Positions 32,801 to 42,564 of a DNA stretch of 64,000 bases are shown here, piece after piece. Made by a program: the position numbers and the translations under genes. Positions within the stretch are counted from its first letter, which is position 1, and each line of letters opens with the position of its first letter. Below the pieces are notes generated by a model. It saw only the letters and a list, made by a program, of their open reading frames with translations. It was not told where the DNA came from and did not search any database. The stretch is from Clostridiales bacterium (lineage in GTDB: Bacteria > Bacillota > Clostridia > Peptostreptococcales > Anaerovoracaceae). The stretch covers positions 1-64,000 of the forward strand of contig JABZIP010000007.1 in NCBI GenBank assembly GCA_015258265.1, in the 5' to 3' direction.

Positions 32801-35142
32801 AAAAACTGGAGAAAAGTGTAGTAATACTGCTTATAATAAGTGTATTTTTTGCATTTTCGGGATTTGCATATTACGACGGAATAGGAAATGTTCATTACGA
32901 TGCAAGCAAGCAAATTTTTAAGGATACATATTATTCGGAGCAGATAGGACAGTCGACAGTCGGTAATCAGCATGCCTATTTTGTAGTATCAAATTTGTCT
33001 ACGAGCAATTTGCTTCCGATAGTTTATTCGGGGCAGGTAAGGAGTGCTGTTACCGTAGGGCATATGGTAAAATATATGGAAGCGGCAGGTTATAGCGTAA
33101 TTGCAGCAATAAATGGAGATATATTCGATACATCGTCTGCAACCCCTAAGGGATTTACAATGCATGCAGGGAATATTATAAGCTCAGGTTACGCATCTGA
33201 AAAGGTTGTAGTGTTTGATAGTGCAGGAAGGGCATCTTTACAGCCGTCGAGTGTTACATTCAGCGTGTCGGGTGAAATTAAATTTAATTCGGGAAATACA
33301 TTACCAAGTACTACGGATTCAAACGGACTGACACTTGAAACTCCTATACTGACACCGGAGGTGATACAGACTACGTTTAAGCGAAATATCGACTTTGTAA
33401 ATGTTCCGCATGGAGGAGCAAAAGGTTTGCATCTGTATAACCGCCATTACGCTGAAAGTACAAAAACACAAGGTAGTTGTATAGAGGTTGTCGTAGATTG
33501 CGCATCGGCAGAAAATACTCAGCTCAAGGTGGGGAAAGTTATCAAAGGTACTGTAAAAGCGGTTAATGTAGATGCGAGAAATACTCTCATAGGCGAAAAT
33601 GAAATAGTACTTTCTACACCTTCCGGCTCGGATTCGGCATCGCAGCTATATTCTATGGTTGTAGGAAGTAATGTTGAAATAGCGGTATCTTCTAACGGAA
33701 ATACGGCATACGATAATGCGAGCGAAGCATTTGGTGTTTACTATACTATACTTGAAAACGGAAATCTTGCTGTGGGCGGAACAAATTTGAATCCAAGAAC
33801 CGCTCTGGGAATTAAAGCGGACGGATCAGTTGTACTTTATGTCTTAGACGGAAGAACGGCGAATGCCAAAGGAATGGGACTTACAGATCTTGCAAAGCAT
33901 ATGCGGGCTTTGGGATGTATTCATGTGGCAAATTTGGATGGGGGCGGTTCGTCAACATTATATGCAAGGCTTCCGGGTGTCGACGGCAAGGCTACGAGGA
34001 AAAATACACCTGCGGGAAACAGCGAAAGAAAAGTTGCAAACGGGTTTATGCTGGCATATAAGACGGGAAATACTGACGGTAATGTGAGCAGAATCGGAGT
34101 GTATCCAATGCAGTCTTTGCTTTTGCCGGGTGCCAGTATTAAACTGGAATCAATCGGTCTTAATTCGAATTTTGAAACAGTTACAAAGTCTATCAATCCT
34201 GTATATACGGTTTCAAACGGAAATGGCAGTATTGATGCAAACGGTGTTTATACGGCAGGCAATACCGAAGGGAATGTAAATATTTCAGCTACGCTTGGGA
34301 ACGCCGTTGGAGAAACGCAGGTAACAGTTGTAAAGAACGGACTTACAATTACACCGTCTATTACAGGACTAAAAATCAATCCGAAAGAAACCAAAGATAT
34401 AAATATGAAAGTAATGCAAGGCAATGTAAAGGTGGTTTCGAGCGATAATTTATTTACATATAGCTGTGATGCGAATATAGGGGGAATAGACGCGAACGGA
34501 CTGTTTACAGCGGTAGACAAAAATGGAGAAAAAGGGTACATATACATTAAATACGATAATTACAGCGTATCCATACCTGTTCAAGTAGGCGAAGATATAA
34601 AAGGGTTCTCTGATATTTACGGACATTGGGCGGCAAATGTTATTACGGAACTGGCAGGCAAAGGCATAGTAAACGGAATAGGCAACAATATGTTTAATCC
34701 TGACGGCAATTTAACCAGAGCGCAGTTTATGGCGCTACTTGCAAAGCTGTCGGGAGACGATGTTTCAAAGTCGCCTGCACAATTCTTCTATGATGTTGCA
34801 GGAACGGAATGGTTCGCACAGTATGTATATTGGGGCATGGAAAAAGGAATTACAAACGGTTCGAATCCGAACGAATTTTCTCCAAATGCCAATATTACAC
34901 GAGAGCAAATGTGTACCATGCTTTGTAAATATGCAATTATGAAGGGAATTAGTTTGCCGCAGACAAAGGAAAATGTAACTTTTAAAGATCAAAATAAAAT
35001 ATCCTATTGGGCAAAAGATTATATAATGACAGTTGCAGGGGCGGGAATAGTGAGCGGAACGCCTGACGGCAATTTTGAACCGAACGGAAACGCAACTAGG
35101 GCGCAATCAGCAATGATTATCTATAAATTCATCAATATGTAG
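32797..35142 (+). CDS. SLH-anchored phosphodiester glycosidase-family surface protein
   Basis: 781 residues. Signal peptide 1-24 (KKLEKSVVILLIISVFFAFSGFA). Residues about 85-425 form the NAGPA/DUF2233 phosphodiester glycosidase domain, with NGDIFDT, NPRTALGIKADG and NLDGGGSSTLYAR as markers. About 430-600 looks like bacterial Ig-like (Big_2) sequence. Three SLH repeats follow at about 602-648, 662-707 and 727-775, each with the xFxDxxxxWA...I..GNF.P...TRAQ pattern. SLH domains tether proteins to pyruvylated secondary cell-wall polymer. Enzyme family members cleave sugar-phosphodiester bonds; the neighbourhood with an O-acylation pair suggests it edits the same or a related wall polymer. Confidence 0.9.
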   Translation: MKKLEKSVVILLIISVFFAFSGFAYYDGIGNVHYDASKQIFKDTYYSEQIGQSTVGNQHAYFVVSNLSTSNLLPIVYSGQVRSAVTVGHMVKYMEAAGYSVIAAINGDIFDTSSATPKGFTMHAGNIISSGYASEKVVVFDSAGRASLQPSSVTFSVSGEIKFNSGNTLPSTTDSNGLTLETPILTPEVIQTTFKRNIDFVNVPHGGAKGLHLYNRHYAESTKTQGSCIEVVVDCASAENTQLKVGKVIKGTVKAVNVDARNTLIGENEIVLSTPSGSDSASQLYSMVVGSNVEIAVSSNGNTAYDNASEAFGVYYTILENGNLAVGGTNLNPRTALGIKADGSVVLYVLDGRTANAKGMGLTDLAKHMRALGCIHVANLDGGGSSTLYARLPGVDGKATRKNTPAGNSERKVANGFMLAYKTGNTDGNVSRIGVYPMQSLLLPGASIKLESIGLNSNFETVTKSINPVYTVSNGNGSIDANGVYTAGNTEGNVNISATLGNAVGETQVTVVKNGLTITPSITGLKINPKETKDINMKVMQGNVKVVSSDNLFTYSCDANIGGIDANGLFTAVDKNGEKGYIYIKYDNYSVSIPVQVGEDIKGFSDIYGHWAANVITELAGKGIVNGIGNNMFNPDGNLTRAQFMALLAKLSGDDVSKSPAQFFYDVAGTEWFAQYVYWGMEKGITNGSNPNEFSPNANITREQMCTMLCKYAIMKGISLPQTKENVTFKDQNKISYWAKDYIMTVAGAGIVSGTPDGNFEPNGNATRAQSAMIIYKFINM

Positions 35143-35156
35143 AGCAGGAGGAATAA

Positions 35157-36410
35157 ATGATAAAGGTAGAAAAATTAGACTCAGGTATAACACTGGTAAA
35201 ACACAAACTTGTAGAAAGCCACGCAATAGGTATGGCTATATTTGTAAAAGCAGGAGTTGTAACCGAGGATGAAAACGAAAAAGGAATTTCCCATTTAATG
35301 GAGCATATGCATTTTAAGGGAACCAAGAATTACACACAAAGGGAATTGGCATTTATAACTGATTCCTTGGGAGGGAATTTAAACGCTTATACAACAAAAG
35401 AGTCGACTTGCTATTACGCAAAGGTGCTTGATGATAATGGACCTAAGGCGGCAACGGTATTACTGGATATGCTAAACAATTCCACTTTTGATCCTGAGGA
35501 GCTGGAAAAGGAAAAAATGGTTGTAATTGAGGAAATGAATATGACGGACGATGATCCCGATGAATTCATTTTTGAAAAAGTGCAGCTTCATGTGCTAAAA
35601 GGCGGTTCGTATGGAAATAAAATTTTGGGTACGGAGGAATCGGTTTCGGGCTGCACAAGTCAAATGCTATTTGATTACAAGAAAAAGCATTATACGCAAG
35701 ATAATGTTATAGTAGCAATCGCAAGCGGGGAAAATGATAGAGGTGTTGCAAAGATTTTGGAAGACGGAATAAAGCATTGGAATGTGGCTGAAAGCGTGAA
35801 ACCGTTTGTGGAAAGCGATCCTTATTCTCCGGAATATTTCAGCGCGGTAAGGCATGTTGAACAATCGCATATGCTCATGGCAATTCCGTCTATTTCGGTA
35901 GAACACGAATGCGCGCCTGCCAGAAAGCTGGCATCTTTGATTTTAGGTGGCGGTATGTCTTCAAGATTGTTCCAAAAAATTAGAGAGGAACAGGGACTTG
36001 CATATTCCATATACGCGTCGGATTATTCTTTCTCGAAAGAAGGAACGCATATAATTTCGGCAGGAGTTGCGACGAACAGACTTGAAAGTGCAATCAAATC
36101 AATTAGAGCGGAACTTGAATATTTCAAAAATGGAGGGGTTAATCAAAACGAACTTGAACTTGCAAAAGAAATATTGAAAACTAATACGGTATTTTCGTAT
36201 GACAATATGATGAAAACACTGCACTATGCGGCTACTTCGCAGCTCTTGTTAAACAAAGTAAAGACATTGGATGAAATCTTAGCTAAAATTGATGCGGTTA
36301 CCATTGATGATGTAAATAGGGAAGCGGCAGTAATAGGCGCAAGTGAAAATTATACAGTAGGTTTGGTTTCCGATAATGAATACGATGTGGAAAGGATATA
36401 TAAAAGCTGA
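35157..36410 (+). CDS. M16-family zinc peptidase
   Basis: 417 residues, processing-peptidase-like (YmxG/PepR type). Inverted zinc motif H46-L-M-E49-H50 (SHLMEHMHFKGT) with the distal glutamate region VVIEEMNMTDDDPDE; both M16 halves (about 1-200 and 210-410) are present. Often encoded beside dut in Clostridia, as here, where the stop overlaps the dut ATG by one base. GCAGGAGGAATAA supplies the ribosome-binding site. Confidence 0.92.
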   Translation: MIKVEKLDSGITLVKHKLVESHAIGMAIFVKAGVVTEDENEKGISHLMEHMHFKGTKNYTQRELAFITDSLGGNLNAYTTKESTCYYAKVLDDNGPKAATVLLDMLNNSTFDPEELEKEKMVVIEEMNMTDDDPDEFIFEKVQLHVLKGGSYGNKILGTEESVSGCTSQMLFDYKKKHYTQDNVIVAIASGENDRGVAKILEDGIKHWNVAESVKPFVESDPYSPEYFSAVRHVEQSHMLMAIPSISVEHECAPARKLASLILGGGMSSRLFQKIREEQGLAYSIYASDYSFSKEGTHIISAGVATNRLESAIKSIRAELEYFKNGGVNQNELELAKEILKTNTVFSYDNMMKTLHYAATSQLLLNKVKTLDEILAKIDAVTIDDVNREAAVIGASENYTVGLVSDNEYDVERIYKS

Positions 36411-36925
36411 TGCAAAAAATAGCAACATTTGAAAAGGTGAGTTTTGAACAATTCAAAAAGGATTTTGAAGAAAATTGCGAAAAAGAATTATCCGAAGAAG
36501 AAATAAAGAAAATTTACGATTCTATAAAGTTACCTATCAGAGCAACTATAGGTTCGGCAGGTTATGACCTGTTTACACCAGTACCGTTTGCGCTTAAACC
36601 GAATGAAATGATAAAAATCGTTACCGGACTTAGAGTAAAAATAGAAGAAGGCTGGGTTTTAACCGTATTTCCGCGTTCAGGTTTGGGATTCAAATATCGC
36701 TTGCAGCTGAACAATACGGTAGGTGTAATCGATGCGGATTACTACGATGCGACAAATGAAGGACATATAATGGTTAAATTAACAAACGATACAAAAGAGG
36801 GTAAGATTGTTACTTTAGAAGAAAACACGGCATTTGCGCAAGGTATATTTTTACCGTTCGGAATAACAACCGATGATGAGGTATCGCAAAAACGCACCGG
36901 AGGCTTCGGTAGCACGGGTATGTAG
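36410..36925 (+). CDS. dut: dUTP diphosphatase
   Basis: 171 residues, a trimeric-type dUTPase with an N-terminal extension of about 40 residues. Motifs: AGYDLFTPV (1), PRSGLGFKY (2), NTVGVIDADYYD (3), and the C-terminal P-loop-like RTGGFGSTGM (5). Converts dUTP to dUMP. Its start overlaps the M16 peptidase stop by one base. Last housekeeping gene before the cobalamin set. Confidence 0.93.
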   Translation: MQKIATFEKVSFEQFKKDFEENCEKELSEEEIKKIYDSIKLPIRATIGSAGYDLFTPVPFALKPNEMIKIVTGLRVKIEEGWVLTVFPRSGLGFKYRLQLNNTVGVIDADYYDATNEGHIMVKLTNDTKEGKIVTLEENTAFAQGIFLPFGITTDDEVSQKRTGGFGSTGM

Positions 36926-36933
36926 GAGAAGTT

Positions 36934-37992
36934 ATGAAAATCGCAATAATTTCGTTTACAAAAAATGGTATCGAACTGGCAAACCAAATAGATGAAACGC
37001 TAAAAGGACAGGGATTCGAGTCTGAGGCAGATGTGCTTTCAAAGACTATTGATACATCAATTAAGACTTCTCTTTCGGAGTGGACAAAAAAGAAATTTCA
37101 AACAAGAGATGCGATTATCTTTGTGGGAGCAACCGGTATTGCGGTTCGAGCAATAGCACCATATGTAAAATCAAAAGACACGGATCCTGCTATAATTTGC
37201 GTAGATGAATTGGGCAATTATGTAATATCTTTACTATCCGGTCATCTTGGAGGTGCAAACGAGCTTAGCGCAGTGCTTGCGAGAAAAATCGGGGCGGTGC
37301 CTATTATAAGTACCGCTACCGATTTGAACGGTGCCTTTGCCGTAGATACTTGGGCAAAGCGAGAGAAACTCGCGATATTGAATATAAAAGCGATAAAGGC
37401 GGTTTCATCCGGAATTTTAAACAAAGAAACGGTTTATTTATACAGCAGGTACGATATAACGGGCGAACTTCCACAATATTTAGAACTTCTGGATGAAGCG
37501 AAGTTTTTTGATTATATAAAATCAGGAAAAACGGGTATCTATATCTCTGACGGGACAGATATGCAAGAAGTTGACGATAATTTATTGCGGTTAACTCCAA
37601 AGAATTTGCATTTAGGATTCGGATGCAAAAAAGATGTATCGGATGCTCAAGTTGAAACTTTGTTTTCGCAGATAATGAACGAAAACGGCTTCATAACTAA
37701 TAGAGTTGCGAGCCTAAATTCTATCGATATAAAGGCAAATGAAAAAGCGCTTATCAACTTGGCAAAGTCGATAAATGTTCCGTTTAACACATTTTCGGCT
37801 GAAGAATTGATGAGTATAGAAGGTGAATTTACAAAATCGGGGTTTGTAAAAGCGACGGTTGGCGTAGATACCGTTTGTGAACGCGCCGCAATGTTTTCGG
37901 CGGGCGAAAATGCAAAGTTGCTCGTAAAGAAAACTGCTTTAAATGGAGTTACGGTTGCTGTCAGTGAAGCACCTGTCAGTATTAAGTTTTAA
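36934..37992 (+). CDS. cbiG: cobalt-precorrin-5A hydrolase
   Basis: 352 residues. Opens the delta-lactone ring of cobalt-precorrin-5A, releasing acetaldehyde, in the anaerobic B12 route. N-terminal domain (IAIISFTKNG..., IFVGATGIAVRAIAPYVKSKDTDPA, SGHLGGANEL) plus central linker and C-terminal domain (LHLGFGCKKDVS, VCERAAMFSAG). GTAGGAG precedes the ATG. No riboswitch or promoter is visible in the 8-nt gap after dut. Confidence 0.93.
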   Translation: MKIAIISFTKNGIELANQIDETLKGQGFESEADVLSKTIDTSIKTSLSEWTKKKFQTRDAIIFVGATGIAVRAIAPYVKSKDTDPAIICVDELGNYVISLLSGHLGGANELSAVLARKIGAVPIISTATDLNGAFAVDTWAKREKLAILNIKAIKAVSSGILNKETVYLYSRYDITGELPQYLELLDEAKFFDYIKSGKTGIYISDGTDMQEVDDNLLRLTPKNLHLGFGCKKDVSDAQVETLFSQIMNENGFITNRVASLNSIDIKANEKALINLAKSINVPFNTFSAEELMSIEGEFTKSGFVKATVGVDTVCERAAMFSAGENAKLLVKKTALNGVTVAVSEAPVSIKF

Positions 37993-38008
37993 TTTTCATG
38001 GGAGATTT

Positions 38009-39262
38009 ATGAAAAAGGTATATGTAATCGGCATAGGAATGGGAAATCCTGGCGGAATAACACTTGAAGGGAAATTAAAGATAGAGGAAAGCGATTTGGT
38101 AATCGGGGCAAGGCGCATGCTCAACGCCTTTGCAGCCGAAAATCAAAAACAGTGTGATGCGATTACGTCCGCCGATATTTTCGCTCAAATCGAAAAATCA
38201 GATGCGCAGATCATTTCGGTGCTTATGAGTGGCGATATAGGATTTTATAGCGGAGCTAAAAAACTGCGCGAATTATTTGTTCTAAATTATGGCAGCTTTC
38301 TCGGTAATGACGAAGTTTGCGTCAGCTATGTACCGGGAATCAGTTCATTTGTTTATTTTCTTTCAAAACTCGGCTTGCCTTGGGAAGATGTAGTTCCTGT
38401 CAGCTTACATGGCAGAGATAACGATCCCGTACAGGAGCTGAGAAAGCATGCAAAACTTTTTTTCTTAACCGATTCGGACAACAACACAGTTAGAAAGATT
38501 TGTCAACAAATAAATGATGCGGGATTTGGAAAACTTCAAATTTCTATTGGAGAAAAGTTATCGTATCCCGATGAAAAAATCACGACAGGCAAAGTGGAAG
38601 ATTTTGTAAATGTAGAATTTGAAAGTCTAAGCGTAATTTATTTGGAGAGAAAAGCTCAAAACGATTGTGAATTTTTAAATTTCAAAGATACGCTCGGAAT
38701 AAACGATGAAATGTTTATAAGAACAAAAGTGCCAATGACAAAAGAGGAGGTTCGTACGGTTTCCGTGTCCAAGATGAATTTGAAGGATACGGATTGTGTT
38801 TACGATATAGGAGCAGGAACGGGTTCGGTATCTATCGAACTTGCTATTGCTTGCCGCAAGGGCGAAGTTTATGCCGTAGAAATCGACGAAGAAGCTGCGG
38901 ATCTGATTGGTGAAAACAAAGCGAAATTTGGTCTTTCCAATCTGCATGTAATAAGAGGGGCTGCACCTTGCGCTATGAAGAATTTACCTAAACCGGACAA
39001 AGCGTTCATCGGAGGCTCAAAGGGCAATTTGAAAGAGATAATTTCGGATTTGCTCGAAAAGAACCCGAATATTCGTATAGTTGCCAATGCCGTTTCACTC
39101 GAAGCTATTTCAGAGCTGACCGGCTTGATTAAGCATTTTGAGTTCGAAGATACGCAGGTAGTTCAAATGAGCGTAGCGCGTAGTAAAAAACTTGGAAATT
39201 ATAATTTGATGATGGGACAAAATCCCGTATTTATCGTTGCTATGCAGCACAGCAACAGTTAA
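38009..39262 (+). CDS. cbiET: fused cobalt-precorrin-7 methyltransferase/decarboxylase (CbiE-CbiT)
   Basis: 417 residues, two enzymes in one chain as in CobL. The CbiE half (about 1-205) begins VYVIGIGMGNPGG with SGDIGFYSGAKKL and YVPGISSFVYF; the CbiT half (about 230-417) has MTKEEVRTVSVSKM, DIGAGTGSVSIELA (SAM site) and FIGGSKGN. Together they methylate C5 and C15 and remove the acetate side chain on C12. ATG 38009 has GGGAGA upstream; an in-frame start at 37943 lies in cbiG and is rejected. Confidence 0.92.
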   Translation: MKKVYVIGIGMGNPGGITLEGKLKIEESDLVIGARRMLNAFAAENQKQCDAITSADIFAQIEKSDAQIISVLMSGDIGFYSGAKKLRELFVLNYGSFLGNDEVCVSYVPGISSFVYFLSKLGLPWEDVVPVSLHGRDNDPVQELRKHAKLFFLTDSDNNTVRKICQQINDAGFGKLQISIGEKLSYPDEKITTGKVEDFVNVEFESLSVIYLERKAQNDCEFLNFKDTLGINDEMFIRTKVPMTKEEVRTVSVSKMNLKDTDCVYDIGAGTGSVSIELAIACRKGEVYAVEIDEEAADLIGENKAKFGLSNLHVIRGAAPCAMKNLPKPDKAFIGGSKGNLKEIISDLLEKNPNIRIVANAVSLEAISELTGLIKHFEFEDTQVVQMSVARSKKLGNYNLMMGQNPVFIVAMQHSNS

Positions 39263-39271
39263 GAGGAAAAA

Positions 39272-40636
39272 ATGAAAAAGATTAAAATACCTAGGATTCT
39301 TTTAGCCGCACCTTCAAGCGGAAGCGGCAAAACGACTATTACATGTGGCATTATAAGGGCTTTGACGAACAGAGGTCTTTCGGTAAGCTCGTTTAAATGC
39401 GGCCCGGATTATATAGATCCCATGTTTCATAAAAAAGCGCTCGGTGTGGATTCAAGGAATTTAGATCTTTTTTTTAACGACGAAAATACTGTAAAATATT
39501 TGCTTGCTGAAAATGCAGAAAAAAAAGATATTGCGGTTGTTGAAGGTGTAATGGGATATTACGACGGACTTGCAGGAAAGGACTACAAAGCGAGTAGTTA
39601 CGACCTTGCAAGAACAACCGCTACGCCTACGATTCTCATAGTAGATTGTAAAGGAAAGTCGGTATCAATTCTTGCAGAAATATACGGCTTTTTGAATATG
39701 GAAAAAGACAGCAATATCAAGGGTGTTATTTTGAATCGGGTTTCACCTATGATTTTTGAAGAAATAAAGAACTTAATCGAAGAAAGATTAAAAATTCGTG
39801 TTCTTGGATATGTCGGGATGCTAAAAAAAGATTACGCTCTTGAAAGCAGACATCTGGGGCTTGTAATAGCAGACGAAGTCGAGAATTTAGACGAGATACT
39901 GGATTTCTTAGCTGCGGAATTTGAGAAAACCATAGATATGGATTTGCTCATAAAACTCGCAAGTGATGCACCGCAGATTGAATATGAGCCGATACAAGTA
40001 TCGAGTCAAAAGTCTTTTAAAATAGCAGTTGCAATGGATAGAGCGTTTTGCTTTTATTATCAGGACAATCTTGATTTATTGAAAAAACTCGGTGCGGAGA
40101 TTTGTTGTTTCAGCCCGCTTGCCGACGATAAATTGCCTGATGATATATCGGCGCTTTATCTGGGGGGAGGTTACCCTGAGCTTTATCTTCCGCAACTTTC
40201 GCAAAATACAAAGTTGCTTACGCAAATTTTTGAAAAACTTACTAACGGACTTGCGTGTATTGCAGAATGTGGCGGATTTATGTACTTACACGAAACGATT
40301 GAAGACAAAGAACACAATAAATATCCGATGGTCGGATTTATTAAAGGAGAGAGTGTGTATGCAGGAAAGCTCGTGCGTTTCGGCTACATAGATATGACGG
40401 CAAAAAGTGAGTCGATATTTGGCAATGAAAATATCAAGCTGAAGGGACACGAATTTCATTACTGGGACAGTACGAATAACGGAGATGCGTTTTTGGCGCA
40501 AAAACCGCTTCGAAAAACATCGTGGGAATGTGTAATAGGTAATAAAAATTTGTATGCAGGATATCCACATATTCATTTTTACTCAAATATTTCCGCAATA
40601 GAAAGGTTTGTAAGAAGATGTCAAGAAAATGCCTAA
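39272..40636 (+). CDS. cbiA: cobyrinate a,c-diamide synthase
   Basis: 454 residues. Glutamine- and ATP-dependent amidation of the a and c side chains. N-terminal P-loop-like APSSGSGKTTITCGI, FKCGPDYIDPMFH and EGVMGYYDG; C-terminal class I glutamine amidotransferase domain with YLGGGYPELY and the cysteine of AECGGFMYL. AGAGGAAAAA upstream. Overlaps cbiD by 19 nt. Confidence 0.94.
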   Translation: MKKIKIPRILLAAPSSGSGKTTITCGIIRALTNRGLSVSSFKCGPDYIDPMFHKKALGVDSRNLDLFFNDENTVKYLLAENAEKKDIAVVEGVMGYYDGLAGKDYKASSYDLARTTATPTILIVDCKGKSVSILAEIYGFLNMEKDSNIKGVILNRVSPMIFEEIKNLIEERLKIRVLGYVGMLKKDYALESRHLGLVIADEVENLDEILDFLAAEFEKTIDMDLLIKLASDAPQIEYEPIQVSSQKSFKIAVAMDRAFCFYYQDNLDLLKKLGAEICCFSPLADDKLPDDISALYLGGGYPELYLPQLSQNTKLLTQIFEKLTNGLACIAECGGFMYLHETIEDKEHNKYPMVGFIKGESVYAGKLVRFGYIDMTAKSESIFGNENIKLKGHEFHYWDSTNNGDAFLAQKPLRKTSWECVIGNKNLYAGYPHIHFYSNISAIERFVRRCQENA

Positions 40637-41799
40637 ATTGTGAAATCAATACGGATAAAAATCCCGAGTTGTCGCCCGAAGGAGAGCTCCGAAAGGGATA
40701 TACTACAGGTAGCTGTGCAACTGCAGCTGCAAAAGCGGCGACGTATTTAATATTTAAAGGAAGCTGCGCAGAAGTGTCTATAATGACTCCCAAAGGAATA
40801 AAACTGGATTTGGAAGTACTGGAAGGGCAAATAATTGACGAAAAAACAGCAAAGTGCGGTATTCGTAAGAACAGCGGAGACGATCCGGATATTACAGACG
40901 GGGTGATGATTTACGCAAAAGTAAGCCTAAATAACGACAGCAGCGGAAAAATTTTGATTGACGGAGGGGAAGGTGTAGGTAGAGTAACATTGCCGGGACT
41001 TTCTTGCAAAGTTGGAGAAGCGGCGATAAATCCTACTCCCAGAAAAACAATAGAAGCGGCTGTATCAGAAATTTTACAGAAGTTTGATTACAAAGGCGGC
41101 GCATTCGTTGAAATATCGTTGCCACAAGGGGTAGAGCTTGCAAAACGGACATTTAACCCGAAGCTGGGTATCGTGGGAGGACTTTCTATCATCGGTACAA
41201 GCGGTATAGTTGAGCCTATGAGCGAACAGGCTTTGATTGATACTATTAAGGTGGAAATGAGCATGCGCAAGGCTACAGGATGCCGGTATTTGCTTATTAC
41301 ACCGGGAAATTACGGCGAAACTTTTTTGAAAGAGAATTTTGATGTAGACAGGTTTTATTCTGTTAAATGCAGTAATTTCATAGGGAATGCGCTTGATTTT
41401 GCAGAGCAGATGGGTTTTTCGGGCATACTTTTTATGGGACATATAGGCAAGCTGTCAAAGCTCGCAGGCGGTATAATGAATACGCATTCAAAGTATGCGG
41501 ATTCGAGAATGGAGATAATGGCGGCATATGCGGCAAAGCTCGGTGCGAAGCGGGAACTGATTGAAGAAATATTTAATTGCGTTACTACCGACAGCGCATA
41601 TGAGAAAATAAAAGAAGCGGATGCTCTGCTTTGTGAAAATTTAATGAAGCTGTTAATGGAAAGGATAATATATCATTTAAAAGCTCGCACACACGATACG
41701 CTTGAAGTTGCGGCAGTGATGTTTTCAAATAAATACGGATTGCTTGCGAAAAGCGACAATGCGGATGAATTTATAAAAAAATTAGAAAAAACAAATTAG
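40618..41799 (+). CDS. cbiD: cobalt-precorrin-5B C1-methyltransferase
   Basis: 393 residues. Methylates C1 in the anaerobic pathway, a hallmark of early cobalt insertion. Family signature LRKGYTTGSCATAAAKAA (22-40), DDPDITDG, GEGVGRVTLPGL and GFSGILFMGHIGKLSKLAGG are present. The 19-nt overlap with cbiA is long but the ATG is the first in frame before the conserved start; an internal start further on would remove only the first residues. Confidence 0.94.
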   Translation: MSRKCLNCEINTDKNPELSPEGELRKGYTTGSCATAAAKAATYLIFKGSCAEVSIMTPKGIKLDLEVLEGQIIDEKTAKCGIRKNSGDDPDITDGVMIYAKVSLNNDSSGKILIDGGEGVGRVTLPGLSCKVGEAAINPTPRKTIEAAVSEILQKFDYKGGAFVEISLPQGVELAKRTFNPKLGIVGGLSIIGTSGIVEPMSEQALIDTIKVEMSMRKATGCRYLLITPGNYGETFLKENFDVDRFYSVKCSNFIGNALDFAEQMGFSGILFMGHIGKLSKLAGGIMNTHSKYADSRMEIMAAYAAKLGAKRELIEEIFNCVTTDSAYEKIKEADALLCENLMKLLMERIIYHLKARTHDTLEVAAVMFSNKYGLLAKSDNADEFIKKLEKTN

Positions 41800-41808
41800 G
41801 AGAAGGGT

Positions 41809-42564
41809 ATGGTAAATTTTGTTGGAGCAGGTCCGGGTGCGGTTGATTTGATAACCGTAAGGGGACAAAACTTATTGAAAGAAGCGGATGTAATCATATA
41901 TGCAGGCTCGCTTGTAAATCCGGAACTTTTGAAAAATGCAAAAGACGGCTGCGAAATATTTAACAGCGCAACCATGACTTTGGAAGAAGTAATAGAGGTA
42001 ATGCAAAGAGCGGAAAGTGAAAATAAGATGACCGTAAGACTTCATACAGGAGATCCGAGCCTTTACGGTGCAATCAGAGAGCAAATGGATATTTTGGAAA
42101 CCAAGGATATTAAATTTCAGGTTACTCCGGGTGTAAGTTCATTTTGTGGTGTTGCTGCAGCATTGCAGGCAGAATATACTTTGCCGTCTGTTTCGCAAAG
42201 CGTCATCATAACACGAATGGAGGGCAGAACTCCGGTACCGGAAAAAGAAGAAATATCCCTGCTTGCATCGCACGGTGCGACTATGACCATATTCTTGTCA
42301 ACAGGTCTTTTGGACAAGCTGGAGGAAAAATTGATTGCCGGTGGAGCATACACAAAGGATACGCCTGCTGCGATTGTTTATAAAGCAACATGGCCAGAAG
42401 AAAAAGTTTTTAGATGCACGGTTGGAACATTGGCAAAAACTGCAAAAGAAAATAACATTACAAAGACTGCAATGATAGTAGTTGGAGGATTTTTAGCAGA
42501 CAGTTATGAACGCTCAAAATTGTATGACGGTACATTTACACACGAATTTCGGGAGGGAAAGTAA
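41809..42564 (+). CDS. cbiF: cobalt-precorrin-4 C11-methyltransferase
   Basis: 251 residues. Uroporphyrinogen/tetrapyrrole methylase fold: VNFVGAGPGAVDLITVRG, VIIYAGSLVNPELL, RLHTGDPSLYGAIREQ and TPGVSSFCGVAAAL are specific for CbiF/CobM. AGGAGAAGGGT precedes the ATG. Abuts cbiH with no gap. Confidence 0.94.
   Translation: MVNFVGAGPGAVDLITVRGQNLLKEADVIIYAGSLVNPELLKNAKDGCEIFNSATMTLEEVIEVMQRAESENKMTVRLHTGDPSLYGAIREQMDILETKDIKFQVTPGVSSFCGVAAALQAEYTLPSVSQSVIITRMEGRTPVPEKEEISLLASHGATMTIFLSTGLLDKLEEKLIAGGAYTKDTPAAIVYKATWPEEKVFRCTVGTLAKTAKENNITKTAMIVVGGFLADSYERSKLYDGTFTHEFREGK

Noticed and set aside
36926..36933. Cobalamin riboswitch before cbiG
   Set aside because: Only 8 nt separate dut and cbiG, and no B12-box-like sequence was recognised there.
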